Shown in pieces: positions 32,871-44,451 of a DNA stretch of 64,000 nucleotides. The stretch lies in contig BROG01000044.1 in NCBI GenBank assembly GCA_030159075.1, forward strand, positions 558,001 to 622,000, in the 5' to 3' direction. Each line of letters opens with the position of its first letter. Within the stretch, counting starts at the first letter, position 1. The notes under the pieces are model-generated. The model was not told where the DNA came from and did no database searches. It was given only the letters and a program-made list of their open reading frames with translations. The DNA is from Atrina japonica. Its lineage: Eukaryota; Mollusca; Bivalvia; Pterioida; Pinnidae. The position numbers and the translations under genes were made by a program.

Positions 32871-33867
32871 TGTATCATGATATTGTGTGTGGTATAATGT
32901 AGGATTTTAACTTTTCAGACATTTTTTTTTTCCATTTGACATACTCTGTGATAATTTTAATCAAATTTTTGTTTCCTCTGATTTTAGATCGACAGACCAC
33001 GAGGTTTATTGAAGACATACACATCACAGATCAGCTGAGGTCATCTGTGGTTTCCATGGAAACATTATACATTATGTATATTCACCTGGAGGGAACAATC
33101 AATAGTTATACACCTATTATTTATATTTTCATTTTTTTTTTTTTTTTGTACATGAAATGGATTTCAACATTTCACTTACTGGAGGCAGAAAAATGGAAGA
33201 ATTAGTGGAGACTATTGTTTTGTATATACATGTACCATTCTTGAAATAGTACAGTAGTATTTGTATCTTCATGTTTCATTGTTTCAATGTTTTTGACAAA
33301 ATTTAGGCAGCTCCAGTTAGAGACATTGTCGTAAAACCATGGTCTGGAATAACTATGCTCTTCACTACCCATGGTTTCGTGTAACCAAAACTCACTCGTA
33401 GCTAATGAATATATATAAGGAGTAGGTGTCACCAATTTATCCAATCACAGTACATGTAGTTGTGATTGCGAACGGAAGTTATCGCGTAGTCCGTTGATCT
33501 AATACAATTCTGTAATTGTTTATAAGCCTTGATCTGGTTTGTTGAGGAATGCGAGCACTGCTTACTCGCATTGGCTGAGGTTTCATGAATAATAAAAAAA
33601 AAATGCATAGTGATTTCAGTCACATTAAACTATTGGTAGGAAAGAGCATGGCGATTCCAGACTGTTGTTTTACGACGATGAGGTGGAGAGAGACTCAGAA
33701 TAAGTAAGGAGTAAAAATGAATCTAGTAACAGGAACATTTTAAACAATCTTTTTATTTTTCAATTTTAATATGCTGAGAGGGGAAATAATTTTAAATATT
33801 GACTGGAGATATAAAGTGCACAAAAGTTAATTTACTGCGAACAAAATCTTTTTATGTACAATTTTTT

Positions 33868-33898
33868 TTCTGTTATATATATATATATATATATATAT
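33868..33898. repeat. (TA)n microsatellite
   Basis: About 15 TA units. Confidence 0.95.
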
Positions 33899-34048
33899 TT
33901 GTATTAATCAAAATAGAGAAAGTAATAAACGCTATGATTTCATTGGTTTAAACCAACATTTGCTCAAAATATGTAATTCGACTTTTAGAAAATCAAAAAG
34001 AAAAAAGAAGGGATTCTCCAGTTCATAAATTAAAGAAAAATGATGTCA

Positions 34049-34220
34049 TACATGTGGAACCTGTCTTGAGAGACCACCACATCTGCCACATGTCAAGACA
34101 GGTAGTCTGTCAATAGAAGTTTTATTCAAAAAGATCATTCAAGCAAGTGGTTTTCAGAATGTGGTCTCACAAGACAGGTGGTCTTTCATGAGAGCGGTCT
34201 TTCAAGGTAGGTCCCACTGT
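34049..34220. mobile_element. MITE family D copy
   Basis: Opens 'catgtggaacctgtcttgag', contains 'gtggtctcacaagacaggtg' and ends 'aggtaggtcccactgt', so its ends are inverted copies. It carries the clearest single-copy form of the minisatellite 2 unit. Confidence 0.75.
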
Positions 34221-34397
34221 TCATAAATAAGAGAAAACCTAGAATCAAGACCTGATGTATCCATAAGCTATGGTCTTACTTGTTACTTTTGTCTTCATTT
34301 GCAGTGAAAATAATTATTGTGTAAATAGGAGCTTGAGGCTTTTTGTATGCTGTGTACAAGAAATTGGGAGTCCTACTATATCATGTATATATCTTAG

Positions 34398-34401
<4 letters not shown>

Positions 34402-34461
<60 letters not shown>
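34402..34461. repeat. (TG)n(TA)n microsatellite
   Basis: About 13 TG then about 17 TA dinucleotides. Confidence 0.95.
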
Positions 34462-34463
<2 letters not shown>

Positions 34464-34544
34464 AAGTATTGTAGACAGCATAGCATATTTTTTATCCCTT
34501 TTTGTGATTTTAAGAACTGAGATTTTATATTTGATGGTGTACAT

Positions 34545-34640
34545 TAACTCAGTCACCCCTAAAGACATATTTGGACTGGCCTAAATAATTGATTTACTGA
34601 AGGGTCCATTGTTTTTTCAGGAGTTGACTAGTTAAAAGAT
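34545..34640. repeat. Family F-related fragment
   Basis: 'ttaactcagtcacccctaaa' and 'catatttggactggcc', as at 57616-57715, where the same order of words occurs. Confidence 0.5.
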
Positions 34641-35479
34641 ACCGGATTTGTTATAGATGGAATGTCAATTCAGTTTTTTGGCTGTGTCTGTATACAAATG
34701 CACTTTGTATCAAGGAGTACAAAACCAGATATGTGAATGTGAAGTATGATAATTATGAAACTATTTACATTAATCAATACCAATTAATTTGAATATGTGT
34801 AAACCTTGATAATTTGTACCTCACATATGCAGTAAGCCAATCACAGTATTAGAACCACACTTTAATTGTTATTTGAAAATTGCAACATGTAATTATTATA
34901 AAAAAGACACATCATAATTATTATTTGAAACCCGCAATATAATTATCATATAAAACCACTATATAATTATCATCGAAAAACTGCTGCATAATTATGTCAC
35001 AGAAATGTCAGTGAAACCATGAAAAGTTATACTTTTTGCACTAAACCATTAACAGTATTTAGGGCAACATACACGGTATATAATTTCATCACCAACCAAG
35101 TTTTTGAGTGAGGTATTCGATTGGAGTACTAAGTATATAAAATGAAATTTACCTAAAATTTCAGTGAAGCCATGAAAATTGTGACTCCCAAATAGATAAT
35201 TATTCCATAATATATTGAACATCTCACCTGCTACATATTTGCAACAGCAAAATATTCCCCAAAAGTGAAAAATAGAAATGAGTAGGTAGGAGCTCTGAAC
35301 AAACCTCACCAATAAGTGTCCAATAAACAGAATAAAAGTCACCGTCATTTGAAATACAGTAAGCTAATAACTGATTGTTAGATGCCATTATATCTTGGTA
35401 GACACAATTAATTAATGTTAATAACTTCTATTTTATCTTTTGTGTATGTATCGGTAGTATTTTAAATTAAAACTTTTAA

Positions 35480-36315
35480 AGTTTATTATCATGTTAATGT
35501 CAACATTCTCTTGTATTACTCAAATGTTGAGTGTTTTGTATGACTCGGATGTTAACACTGTATTGTATAATATCAACATTGTTTTGTATGCTTATGTTGT
35601 TTGACCCATATGTTAAGAGTGTTGTATGACTCTTATGTTAATTGTATTGTACAACTCTTATTTTAACCGTGTTAAATTGATATTATGTTTTGTGTCTTAC
35701 ATGACTCTGATGTTAACTGTGTTTTATAACCTTCATCCTGACAGTCTGTTATATGATCAAATGTTAACTGTGTGTTGTACAACTCCAATGATAAATGTGT
35801 CGTATGACTCTAATGTTACATGGAACTATGTGTTGTATGACTCTAATGTTAACTGTAACTGTGTTGTATGACTCAAATGTTAACTGTGTGTTGTACATCA
35901 ATGTTGATGTTAACTATATTGTATGACTCTAATGTTAACTATGTTTTACAACTATAATGTTAACTGTTGTATGACTATAATGCTAACTTTGTTGTATGAC
36001 TAATGTCAACTGTATTGTACGATTAATGTTAACTGTTGTAAGACTAATGTTAACTGTATTGTATGACTTTTGTTAACTGTGTTGTATGACTAATGTTAAC
36101 TGTGTTGTACAACTAATTAAAATTTTGTTGTACGATTCTAAAGTTAACTGTTGTATGGCAAATGTTAACTGTTGTATGACTATAATGTTAACTGTGTCAT
36201 ATGATAATGTTAACTGTTGTATGACTATAATGTTAACTGTGTCATATGATAATGTTAACTGTTCTATGACTATAACTGTGATGTATGACTTATGTTAACT
36301 GTGTGTTGTGTGGGT
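35480..36315. repeat. Degenerate minisatellite 7, about 20-27-bp unit
   Basis: Many copies of 'aatgttaactgtgttgtatg' with 'actct' or shorter joins. Unit length varies, so the array looks old. Nothing else in it. Confidence 0.9.
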
Positions 36316-36584
36316 CTGATATATCATTTGTAGAATGTGATCATTATATTTCATTAGGATTTTTTATTATTAAAGACAATGATTAGTCATAAAATAAGCA
36401 ACCCTTTAATTTGCTTCTTTGTCAAATTATTTGGGTTACGTCTATAATTCTTTTATATACAAATATAAACCCTTTTCCTCTGAAATGAACAAAATATTTG
36501 CAACCATTGCTTCCAACAGAAGAGGATTGATACAAGTTCTGTCTAGCTATGATATAAAGAATTTGTCACTAAATCATTTCGTAT

Positions 36585-37375
36585 ATCAAACATGTTATTT
36601 CTCTGATTTTGATACCAAGTATATGTCACTTGTCTGATTCTGCTTTCAGATATGCTGCTTGACTTATCTTATTCTGATAACAGGTAGATGTTAATTTTTT
36701 TACTCTGATATCAGGTATGTGTTACTTGACTTGTCTGATTCTGATATCAGATGTGTTACTTGACTTGTCTGATTCTGAAGTCAGATGTGTTACTTGACTT
36801 GTCTGATTCTGAAGTCAGATGTGTTACTTGACTTGTCTGATTCTGAAGTCAGATGTGTTACTTGACTTGTCCGATTCAGATGTGTTACTTGTCTGATTCT
36901 GAAATGTTTACTTGACTTGTCTGATTCTGATATCAGATGTGTTACTTGACTTGTCTGATTCTGAAGTCATGTGTTACTTGACTGTGTTCTTATATCAGAT
37001 TGTTACTGATATCTGATTCTGATGTCAGATGTACTTGTCCGATTCCGATATCTGTGTTACTTGTCTGATTCTGATATCAGATGTGTTACTTGTCTGATTC
37101 TGATATCAGATGTGTTACTTGTCTGATTCTGATATCAGATGTGTTACTTGTCTGATTCTGATATCATGTATGTGTTACTTGACTTGTCTGATTCTGAAGT
37201 CAGATGTGTTACTTGACTTGTCTGATTCTGATATCAGATGTGTTACTTGTCTGATTCTGATATCAGATGTGTTACTTGTCTGATTCTGATATCAGATGTG
37301 TTACTTGTCTGATTCTGATATCAGAGGTGTTACTTGATTTGTCCGATTCTGATATCAGGTAGGAGTTACTTCTCT
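36585..37375. repeat. Minisatellite 8, 27- and 34-bp units
   Basis: Copies of 'gatgtgttacttgtctgatt' plus 'ctgatatca' (27 bp), mixed with a 34-bp form that has an extra 'acttgac'. Period 34 checked at 36791 to 36825. Confidence 0.93.
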
Positions 37376-37774
37376 GATTTTGTTGTTTGTCTCTGATAAA
37401 CACCATTCTTTTCTATACATATCATTTCTGTCACACAGACACATATTACCAGTATTATAGAAATCTGTTTTGGGAATACGTCTTACACAAGTTGTTTGGG
37501 TTATCATTTACAGTGCTGTTAGTTTACAGTATATTTCCATTTTTTTTTCTTCTGAAATATGAAATCTGATCTGATAAATACAACACCATTAAGATCTATA
37601 TTCATGATCATGTTAAAGTCATATTATTTCATAGTTCTTACAATGTATTGGTCACTTTATCAAAATTACATATTTTTAACTCTTGTAATTTATTTCAAAG
37701 GAATTATGGCAAGATCCATATAGGTGTGTTAGAACTCATCATATCTGTACAAAATAGTTGTACTTAGAGAAGGT

Positions 37775-37995
37775 TGTATGTGTTGATATGTAATTGATAT
37801 TGGCAATAGATATCAAATCATATTAATTCTGGCGATGGATATTGGTTATATTAGTACTGGCAATAGATATCAGCCATATTGATACAGGCAAAGTGTATCT
37901 GCCATATTAGTACTGGTGATGGATATCGGCCATATTGAAAATGGCATTGAATATCATTTTCTTGATACTGATATTGGCCACATATTGGTACTGTA
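37775..37995. repeat. Short degenerate tandem repeat
   Basis: About six copies of 'ggcaatggatatcagccata' with 'ttagtact' joins, period about 32-36 bp. Confidence 0.75.
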
Positions 37996-38264
37996 CCAAC
38001 TTAATCCTTGTATGCTTCTTCAATTTTTTTATACAATATATACATGTATATGCAAGTCTTCTGTGTTATATGTAGAGAAAGACAGAAAAATGAAAGTGGG
38101 TTAAAAATAAAAAAGTACTTAAAAATGCTGTAATTTTATGTGCGGGAAAATCAATCAATAAAAATATGGAAATGTATATGTTTGTTCAATGATTATTATT
38201 AAGAGTATCAGGTGTTGTATGAGTCATAATATGAAATGCGATGTTTGATACATTACCGTATAAG

Positions 38265-38420
38265 TTACAGAGAAACTTGTATATATAACAACCTCTGTAG
38301 GGACAGAACAAAACCAGTCTTTATAGGAGGTGGTTTTTATATAGAGGTTGATTTGTACACAAATTGTACTATTGGGGACACCAAAATACTGTCTTTATGA
38401 CCAGGTGGTCCATGGATGGT
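38265..38420. repeat. MITE-like fragment
   Basis: 'gagaaacttgtatatataac', 'ctttataggaggtggtt' and 'accaggtggtccatgg' echo the vocabulary of MITE families A, B and D, but no clear end pair is visible. Confidence 0.4.
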
Positions 38421-38669
38421 CGTCACAAAGCTAAAAACCTTTATTTTGTTGAGGTCCATATTCTCATTTAGGAAATGTTGATTAACAAAACTTTATCTTT
38501 AAGCTGATATCAGATCATCCAATCAAAATGATTTGTTCTGAGTTGACCTTATGAATCGATGAGGTCACATTTTGAATGCCCTGGTAAACTTACCGGTAAG
38601 TTACTGATACAGCAACACCATGTGTCAGTTTATAATTAGTCATCTACTGGTGAAGTCAGAAAGGAGGTG

Positions 38670-39030
38670 GTCTAAAGGTTTTGTCTTTCCTTCTGTTATA
38701 AAAACATTTGCTGTGTTTGATGTACAATAAGAAATAAGAGCTATACAAAGGCATAAAAATATGTTTTAAATATGTTAACTGTTATTCTTAAATATTTTGT
38801 GAAAATAAGGTCAGGTCCATTTTTGTATTCATATACAAATAGTAAGGTTGAGTTAATCAATTGTATTTGAAAAAGTGCTGCACATGGGTTCCTCAAGCAA
38901 TTTTCACAAAACTTCGGAATTTTTATGCCTGTGTATAACTCTTTTTTATTTTTTTTTTATTTATTGTATATCAATCTACTTAGCAAACAAGAGTCAAAAA
39001 TTTTGAAAAAAAAACAGCTAATTCCCCTTT
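38670..39030 (+). repeat. Dispersed repeat C copy
   Basis: Ordered words 'gatgtacaataag', 'gagctatacaaaggcataaa', 'gaaaataaggtcaggtcc', 'aaggttgagttaatca' and 'cccctttaa'. Five further copies or fragments lie in the window. Class unknown. Confidence 0.65.
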
Positions 39031-39622
39031 AAGGTTTTGGCTAAAGTTTTGTGTTTCATCATCATTCACTTAATATATGGTTTCACAGGTAGTCGATATG
39101 TATTGTTTCATTGATAGTCTCGGAATAGTTGTTTATTTTGGGTTGTAACTGATTGTAAACACATTTTTTGATGTAAAATCCTATGTCCATTTTGCAACAT
39201 TTTTTTCTCACTTTTGATATACCTGTATCTCAAAAATTAACCAATTACTTTTACAAGCAGACAAATTATTGATTTTTCCATTTGAGATTTATATGTCTAA
39301 CTTCTTTTGGCAAAAAAAAATCAATTATCACAACGATTCATTTACGTAAGCATTGTCATGACAACATCACGTTTTCTGGCTTCTTCTTAATGATAAACAC
39401 ACAAATAACAAAATATATTGTAAAAACAATGCTATTACGTTTTACTTGAAATCCAGATGTTTATCACAAAATTCCAGTCGGAAGTATTGAAGAAACCAGA
39501 GACATGCAGAAACCTTGAGTCATGACAGTAATATTAGATCTAGTTGTCAGTTCTCTGTTCAGATTATATTCTTCTTAGATCTACGGTATGAGAGAATGAT
39601 AGCTATGAACATATAGCTACAA

Positions 39623-39673
39623 CAGCGATATATAAAGCCTACCATTTTGAGGCTTAAGCCTCATATTTCGCTG
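39623..39673. repeat. Fold-back hairpin, copy 1
   Basis: 'cagcgatatataaagcc' and 'gcctcatatttcgctg' form imperfect inverted arms. Same arm sequence as 43879 and 44127. Confidence 0.75.
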
Positions 39674-40249
39674 GCTACAACACTCAACCACTATTTGTTT
39701 TGAAGAGAAAAAGAAAGTCTTTGATCTGCTAAAAGTCTTAGTGACCATGGTAATGTCCTTTCTGATATAGATTTGTCTTTGGTGGTTACAGTCATGTCAT
39801 TTTCAGTCATGTTGTAGGCCTATATTTTATTTGATAAAATAACGTAGATCTATAATAGATGAAAAAGTTACTTTAATGCTGGATACAACGCCGTCATGCT
39901 CCCCACGGCACTGACACAGAACCACTTATAAAACACTGGGACCCTGCTAACAACAGGACAGATTCAGTTGAAAGTGCTTAAAATGGCCAAGCTCTACTAA
40001 ATGCAGTGGCAATTCAACTACTTTTCAGATACTCAAATGTCTTATAAACACCCACGATCATAATAAAGCTGATAGTTAAGAGAAGGATTTTGAGGTTTTA
40101 ATTATTGAAAATGAAGTATAATTTTTACCAAGAAACAGCGCATAATTTCTTTACACAATTAATTCGGTCTCATTAATCTAACTTGTAACTTTCTTTTTAT
40201 ATTTAGACTCGTTAATCTAGATAACACTTTTCATCCTTTGCTTAGTTAA

Positions 40250-41140
40250 TCCCAGTCAAATACTAAATACTTCACCTGGTAGCCTAGTTAATACCAGTAT
40301 CCTTATTTTAAACTTAACTTAGTTTATATTTTACACTTAGGCTTAGTTTATCCCAGTCACATCCTTCTATATTTACATGTAGCACATCCTTCTATATTTA
40401 CATGTAGCCTAGTATTCCATCCCAATGACATCCTTCTTTTTTTTACTACCGGTAGCTTATTCCATCCCAATGACAACTTTTTATACTAGCCTATTTACAT
40501 GTCACATCCTTCTATATTTACATGTAGCTTATTCCATCCCAATGACAACTTTTTATACTAGCCTAGTTTATCCCAGTCACATTCTTCTATACTTACATGT
40601 GGCTTATTCCATCCCAATGACAACTTTTTATACTAGCCTAGTTTATCCCAGTCACATTCTTCTATATTTACATGTGGCTTATTCCATCCCAATGACATCC
40701 TTATATGCTAGATTACTTTATTCCAGTCACATCCATCTATAATTACATGTACCTTATTTCATCCAAGTGACAACCTTTTACTAGTTTAGTTTATCCCAGT
40801 CACACCCTTCTATATTTACACGTAGGTCACATTGTGTATTTCATCCCAGTGACATCCTTAAATACTAGATTAGTTTATCCCAGTCACATCCTTCTTTATT
40901 TACATGTAGCTTATTTCATCCCAGCAACAACCTTTTACACAAGCATAATTTATCCCATCTATAATTACATGTAGATTTTTTCATCCCAGTGACATCCATT
41001 TATACTCACTTAGTTTATTCTAGTCACATCCTTCTATATTTACTTGTAGCTTATTTCATCCCACTGACAACATTTTACACTAGCTTACTTTATCCCAGTG
41101 ACATTCTTCTGTACTAACCTCAGTTAACTCTGATGGCATC
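40250..41140. repeat. Minisatellite 9, about 75-bp composite unit
   Basis: Copies of 'catccttctatatttacatg' + 'tagcttatt.catcccagtg' + 'actagcctagtttatcccag'. Two sub-units of about 37 bp, both ending in 'catccca' or 'atcccag', suggest an older doubling. Confidence 0.88.
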
Positions 41141-41269
41141 CCTATAAACTTTCTTTAATTGCAGCCGGTGACCTCCTTTTATACTAGCTTAGTTAATCCA
41201 AGGGAAATACTTTTATGCTATGTTCATAGTGGTGGCTATACTTACTACTTAGCTTAGCCAAAACTGGTA

Positions 41270-42190
41270 ACATCCACATACAAAGCCAATCGGTCCAGTT
41301 AATCCTGGCTACATTCTTATATGCTTTGTCCAGTTAATCCTGACTTCATAATTATATAATTGGCCCATTTAATGCTGACTACGTACTTATACACATGGCC
41401 CAGTTAATCCTGGCTAAATACTTATATACTTTGTTCAGTTAATCCTGACTACATACTTATATAATTGGTCCAGTTAATCCAGGTTACATATATATACTTG
41501 GTCATGTTAATCCTGGCAACATACTTGCATACTTTGTTCAATTAATCCTAGCTACATACTAATATACTTGGTCCAGTTAATCTTGGTTACATACTTATAT
41601 ACTTTTTTAAGTTAATCCTGGGTACATACTGGTATATACTTTTTGATCCTGGCTACATACTTATAAACTTTGTTCAATTAATTCTGGCTACATACTTATA
41701 TACTTGTCCAGTGGATCCTTGCTACATACTACTTATATACTTGGTCCAGTGGATCCTTGCTACATACTACTTATATACTTGGTCCAGTGGATCCTTGCTA
41801 CATACTACTTATATACTTGGTCCAGTGGATCCTTGCTACATACTTATATACTTGGTCCAGTGGATCCTTGCTATATACTTATATACTTTGTTTGGTAAAT
41901 CCTGACTCCAAACTTATATACTTGGTCCAATTAATCCTGGCTTATACACATGGCCCAGATAATCCTGGCTAAATACTTGTATACTTTGTTCAGTTAATCC
42001 TGCCTACACACATGTACTTATATACTTGGTCCAGTTGATCTTGGCTACAAAGTTATATACTTTGTTCAGTTAATCCTGGATACATACTGATACTTATATA
42101 CACTATATGTACTTGGACCAGTCAATCTTGGCTACATACTATATACTTGGCCAAGTTAATCATGGTACATACTTATATAATTGACCCAGT
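41270..42190. repeat. Minisatellite 10, about 35-bp unit
   Basis: About 24 copies of 'ctacatacttatatacttgg' plus 'tccagttaatcctgg'. The subset 41704-41880 has 'gtggatccttg' and is more uniform, so it amplified more recently. Confidence 0.93.
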
Positions 42191-42589
42191 TCATAGGTGG
42201 ATGCAGGGTTTTAGGTTGGAGGGGCGTGCTTTTGATCTTCACAGTGCCCTAGTATGCAGATCACGAATTTGTTCAGGGGTGGGGGTGAGGGTAACAGAAT
42301 CATACTATAATACAAGCCTTATTGAGCATGTTTTGTTTTACAAGTTGTTGGATAAAATCTGAAGCAATAATTCATTTGAGAATATAGGGAAACATAGTTA
42401 TTTTAAAAGAATAATAATCATGAAATTTGGTAGCTTTTCAGACACGATCTAACTAGAAGTTCCCATGCTCTGAAGGTTGAAAATGTAGAATATCATTGCG
42501 GAGTGAGGCATGAAAATTTCTGAAAATTTGTTATTAATTATCCTGCTTTTTACCTAAAAATTAAAGGTTTTACATCCATTTTTTGTCTT

Positions 42590-43630
42590 CTGCCTGAATC
42601 CTTTCCTGGTACACATAATACTAAGTGTTCAAACATTAATAATCCACATAAAAGGGGAAAAAATCCCATAAGGGACAATTTTGACCCTTTTGACTTTTTG
42701 TAGATATTTGCAAGATAATAGGACAAAACTGTCCAAAACATGAGAAATTTACTATAAAGAGGAAATAACTTACACAAGGGTTGACCCAGCAATTTCTACC
42801 CCATTGACTTTTTTGTAGATCATTGCATGCTGAACATTTTTGCTTCATTCACTTTTACCATATCTACTATACTTTTCAAGACAATGTCAAAAAACATCCA
42901 AAAGCATGAAAAATCCACAAAAAAAGGGGAAATAATTCACATAAGGTTTGACCTGACAATTTCCATCAAAATAAAATATTGGTAGATCTCTGCAAGTCGC
43001 TCATTTTCTAATAATGTTTTTTTTTCTAGAATTGATAATTTTGGAGATACATGCTGACTCATGCCTTCTATATTCAGCCATGGCAGCCATGTTTGGTCCC
43101 AGCCCCTTTTCATCCAAAAACATTTAGGTGACTTCACATACTTCTTGTCAAGTTTGGTTCAAATTGGCCCAATGGTTCTGGAGAAGTAGTCGAAAATGTC
43201 TAAAATATAACAAACATTTTTTTACCTTTGACCCCATGACCTTGAAATTTTGTCAAAATGATCCTCAGAAAATTCCTAACAACTTTCTCATATAGATCTA
43301 TCTTTGTATACAAAAAGTTGATTAGTTTTGAGTTATTAAACAATTTGTTATACAATTGTGCCCTATGTTACTAAAAGTACCCCATAGTGGTTTATGAGAA
43401 GATTTTTAAAGTTTTCCAAGTTTGGGTCCTTTTTGGACCAAACTTTTCATTCGCAAACTTTATGCGGCTTCACATGGGGATATGTTATATGTCAAGTTTG
43501 GCTAAAATTGGCAAATCGGGCATTGGTTCTTGAGATGAAGTCGAAAACGTGAAAAGTTTACGTCCCACGACGCACAAAGGCGATCGCAATAGGTCGCCAT
43601 GCATGAGCTTTTAGCTCAGGTGACATAAAA
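42590..43630 (+). repeat. Dispersed repeat E, modular bivalve-type repeat
   Basis: Two diverged modules (about 42640-42830 and 42890-43010) share 'aggggaaa.aa', 'catgaaaaa', 'ttgacc..acaatttc' and 'gtagat.t.tgcaag'. A later pair shares 'tgtcaagtttgg.taaaattgg'. The block ends 'aggcgatcgcaataggtcgc' then 'gagcttttagctcaggtgac'. I recognise this style from bivalve genomes by memory only. A G-run (43643-43656) follows. Confidence 0.6.
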
Positions 43631-43878
43631 ACGCAATTTCAGGGGGGGGGGGGGGTGCACCGGCGGCACGATTTACCCAAAAAACAAAAACTACCCCAAA
43701 AGACCCCATAAACATAAAAAAAAACACCCCAAAACAATTAAATCGAAATAAGTTTGCACCAATTATCATTTTAAATGCATTTTCTTCTGTATAAATATTT
43801 CATAGACAGCTAGAAATTTTTAAAAATCAACATTTATCACTTCTCATGGAACTTACGGACACTGTCATTAAGTAAAAT

Positions 43879-43924
43879 CAGCGATATATAAAGCTAATGC
43901 TAATATTAGCATTATATATCGCTG
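43879..43924. repeat. Fold-back hairpin, copy 2
   Basis: Inverted arms 'cagcgatatataa' and 'ttatatatcgctg' around 'gctaatattagc'. The left arm carries a six-base insertion. Confidence 0.8.
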
Positions 43925-44126
43925 GTAAAATGAAGAGCCAGTGCAGTTAACATCCCCTTCAGTACTTACATCGATAAAAATCTATATTATATAATATCCA
44001 CTCTTGCGTTTGTTCGCGTTTCGAATATTATATACATGTATAATAGATCTATAACTAGCGCAAGGTATACCTATACATTAAAAAAAATCATAAGTTTACA
44101 GTTAAACAGATTTAATAAATTACAGC

Positions 44127-44164
44127 AGCGATATATAAAGCTAAAATTAGCTTTATATATCGCT
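44127..44164. repeat. 38-bp palindromic hairpin, copy 3
   Basis: Perfect 18-bp arms ('agcgatatataaagctaa' and its reverse complement) around a 2-nt centre. It lies 232 bp upstream of the phospho-lyase start codon. Confidence 0.85.
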
Positions 44165-44199
44165 AATTACAGGTAGATCTATGAGTAAGTACGAACTGT

Positions 44200-44395
44200 C
44201 AATACTGGTCGAAATTTAGTTCTTATCATAAGACTTATGACGTTTTTGATCCAGATACAGGAGAAATAGGGCAGTAATGTCAAGGTTGAATCTACTTCAC
44301 TCGTACGCTTGCAAGTTCAATACACACGTATTTGTTTGTTGACGTTTGAATCGCGACTGTAGATATACTGAAAGTGTAGGGATTTTGAGAACACC
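44200..44395 (+). promoter_or_regulatory. Probable 5' UTR and promoter of the phospho-lyase gene
   Basis: Relatively CpG-rich stretch ('actcgtacgc', 'ttgacgtttgaatcgcgact') just before the first coding exon. An in-frame TGA at 44369-44371 limits the start. No clear TATA box. Promoter function is inferred only from position and composition. Confidence 0.45.
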
Positions 44396-44451
44396 ATGCC
44401 CCAAAAACTTACTTTCAAACAGTCGCTTCAAATTAGGAGGAATCATCTAGG
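44396..44451 (+). CDS. ETNPPL/PHYKPL: Phospho-lyase exon 1 (start codon)
   Basis: ATG in 'acaccatgcc', donor GG|gtaaga, leaving phase 2. It encodes [18 protein letters not shown] plus the first two bases of G. With exon 2 this gives [20 protein letters not shown]. That aligns with the human ETNPPL N-terminus (KKHIGPSCKVFF..DPIKIVR) without a gap from the first methionine, which decided this start. Intron 1 is then 13.6 kb. Confidence 0.82.
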
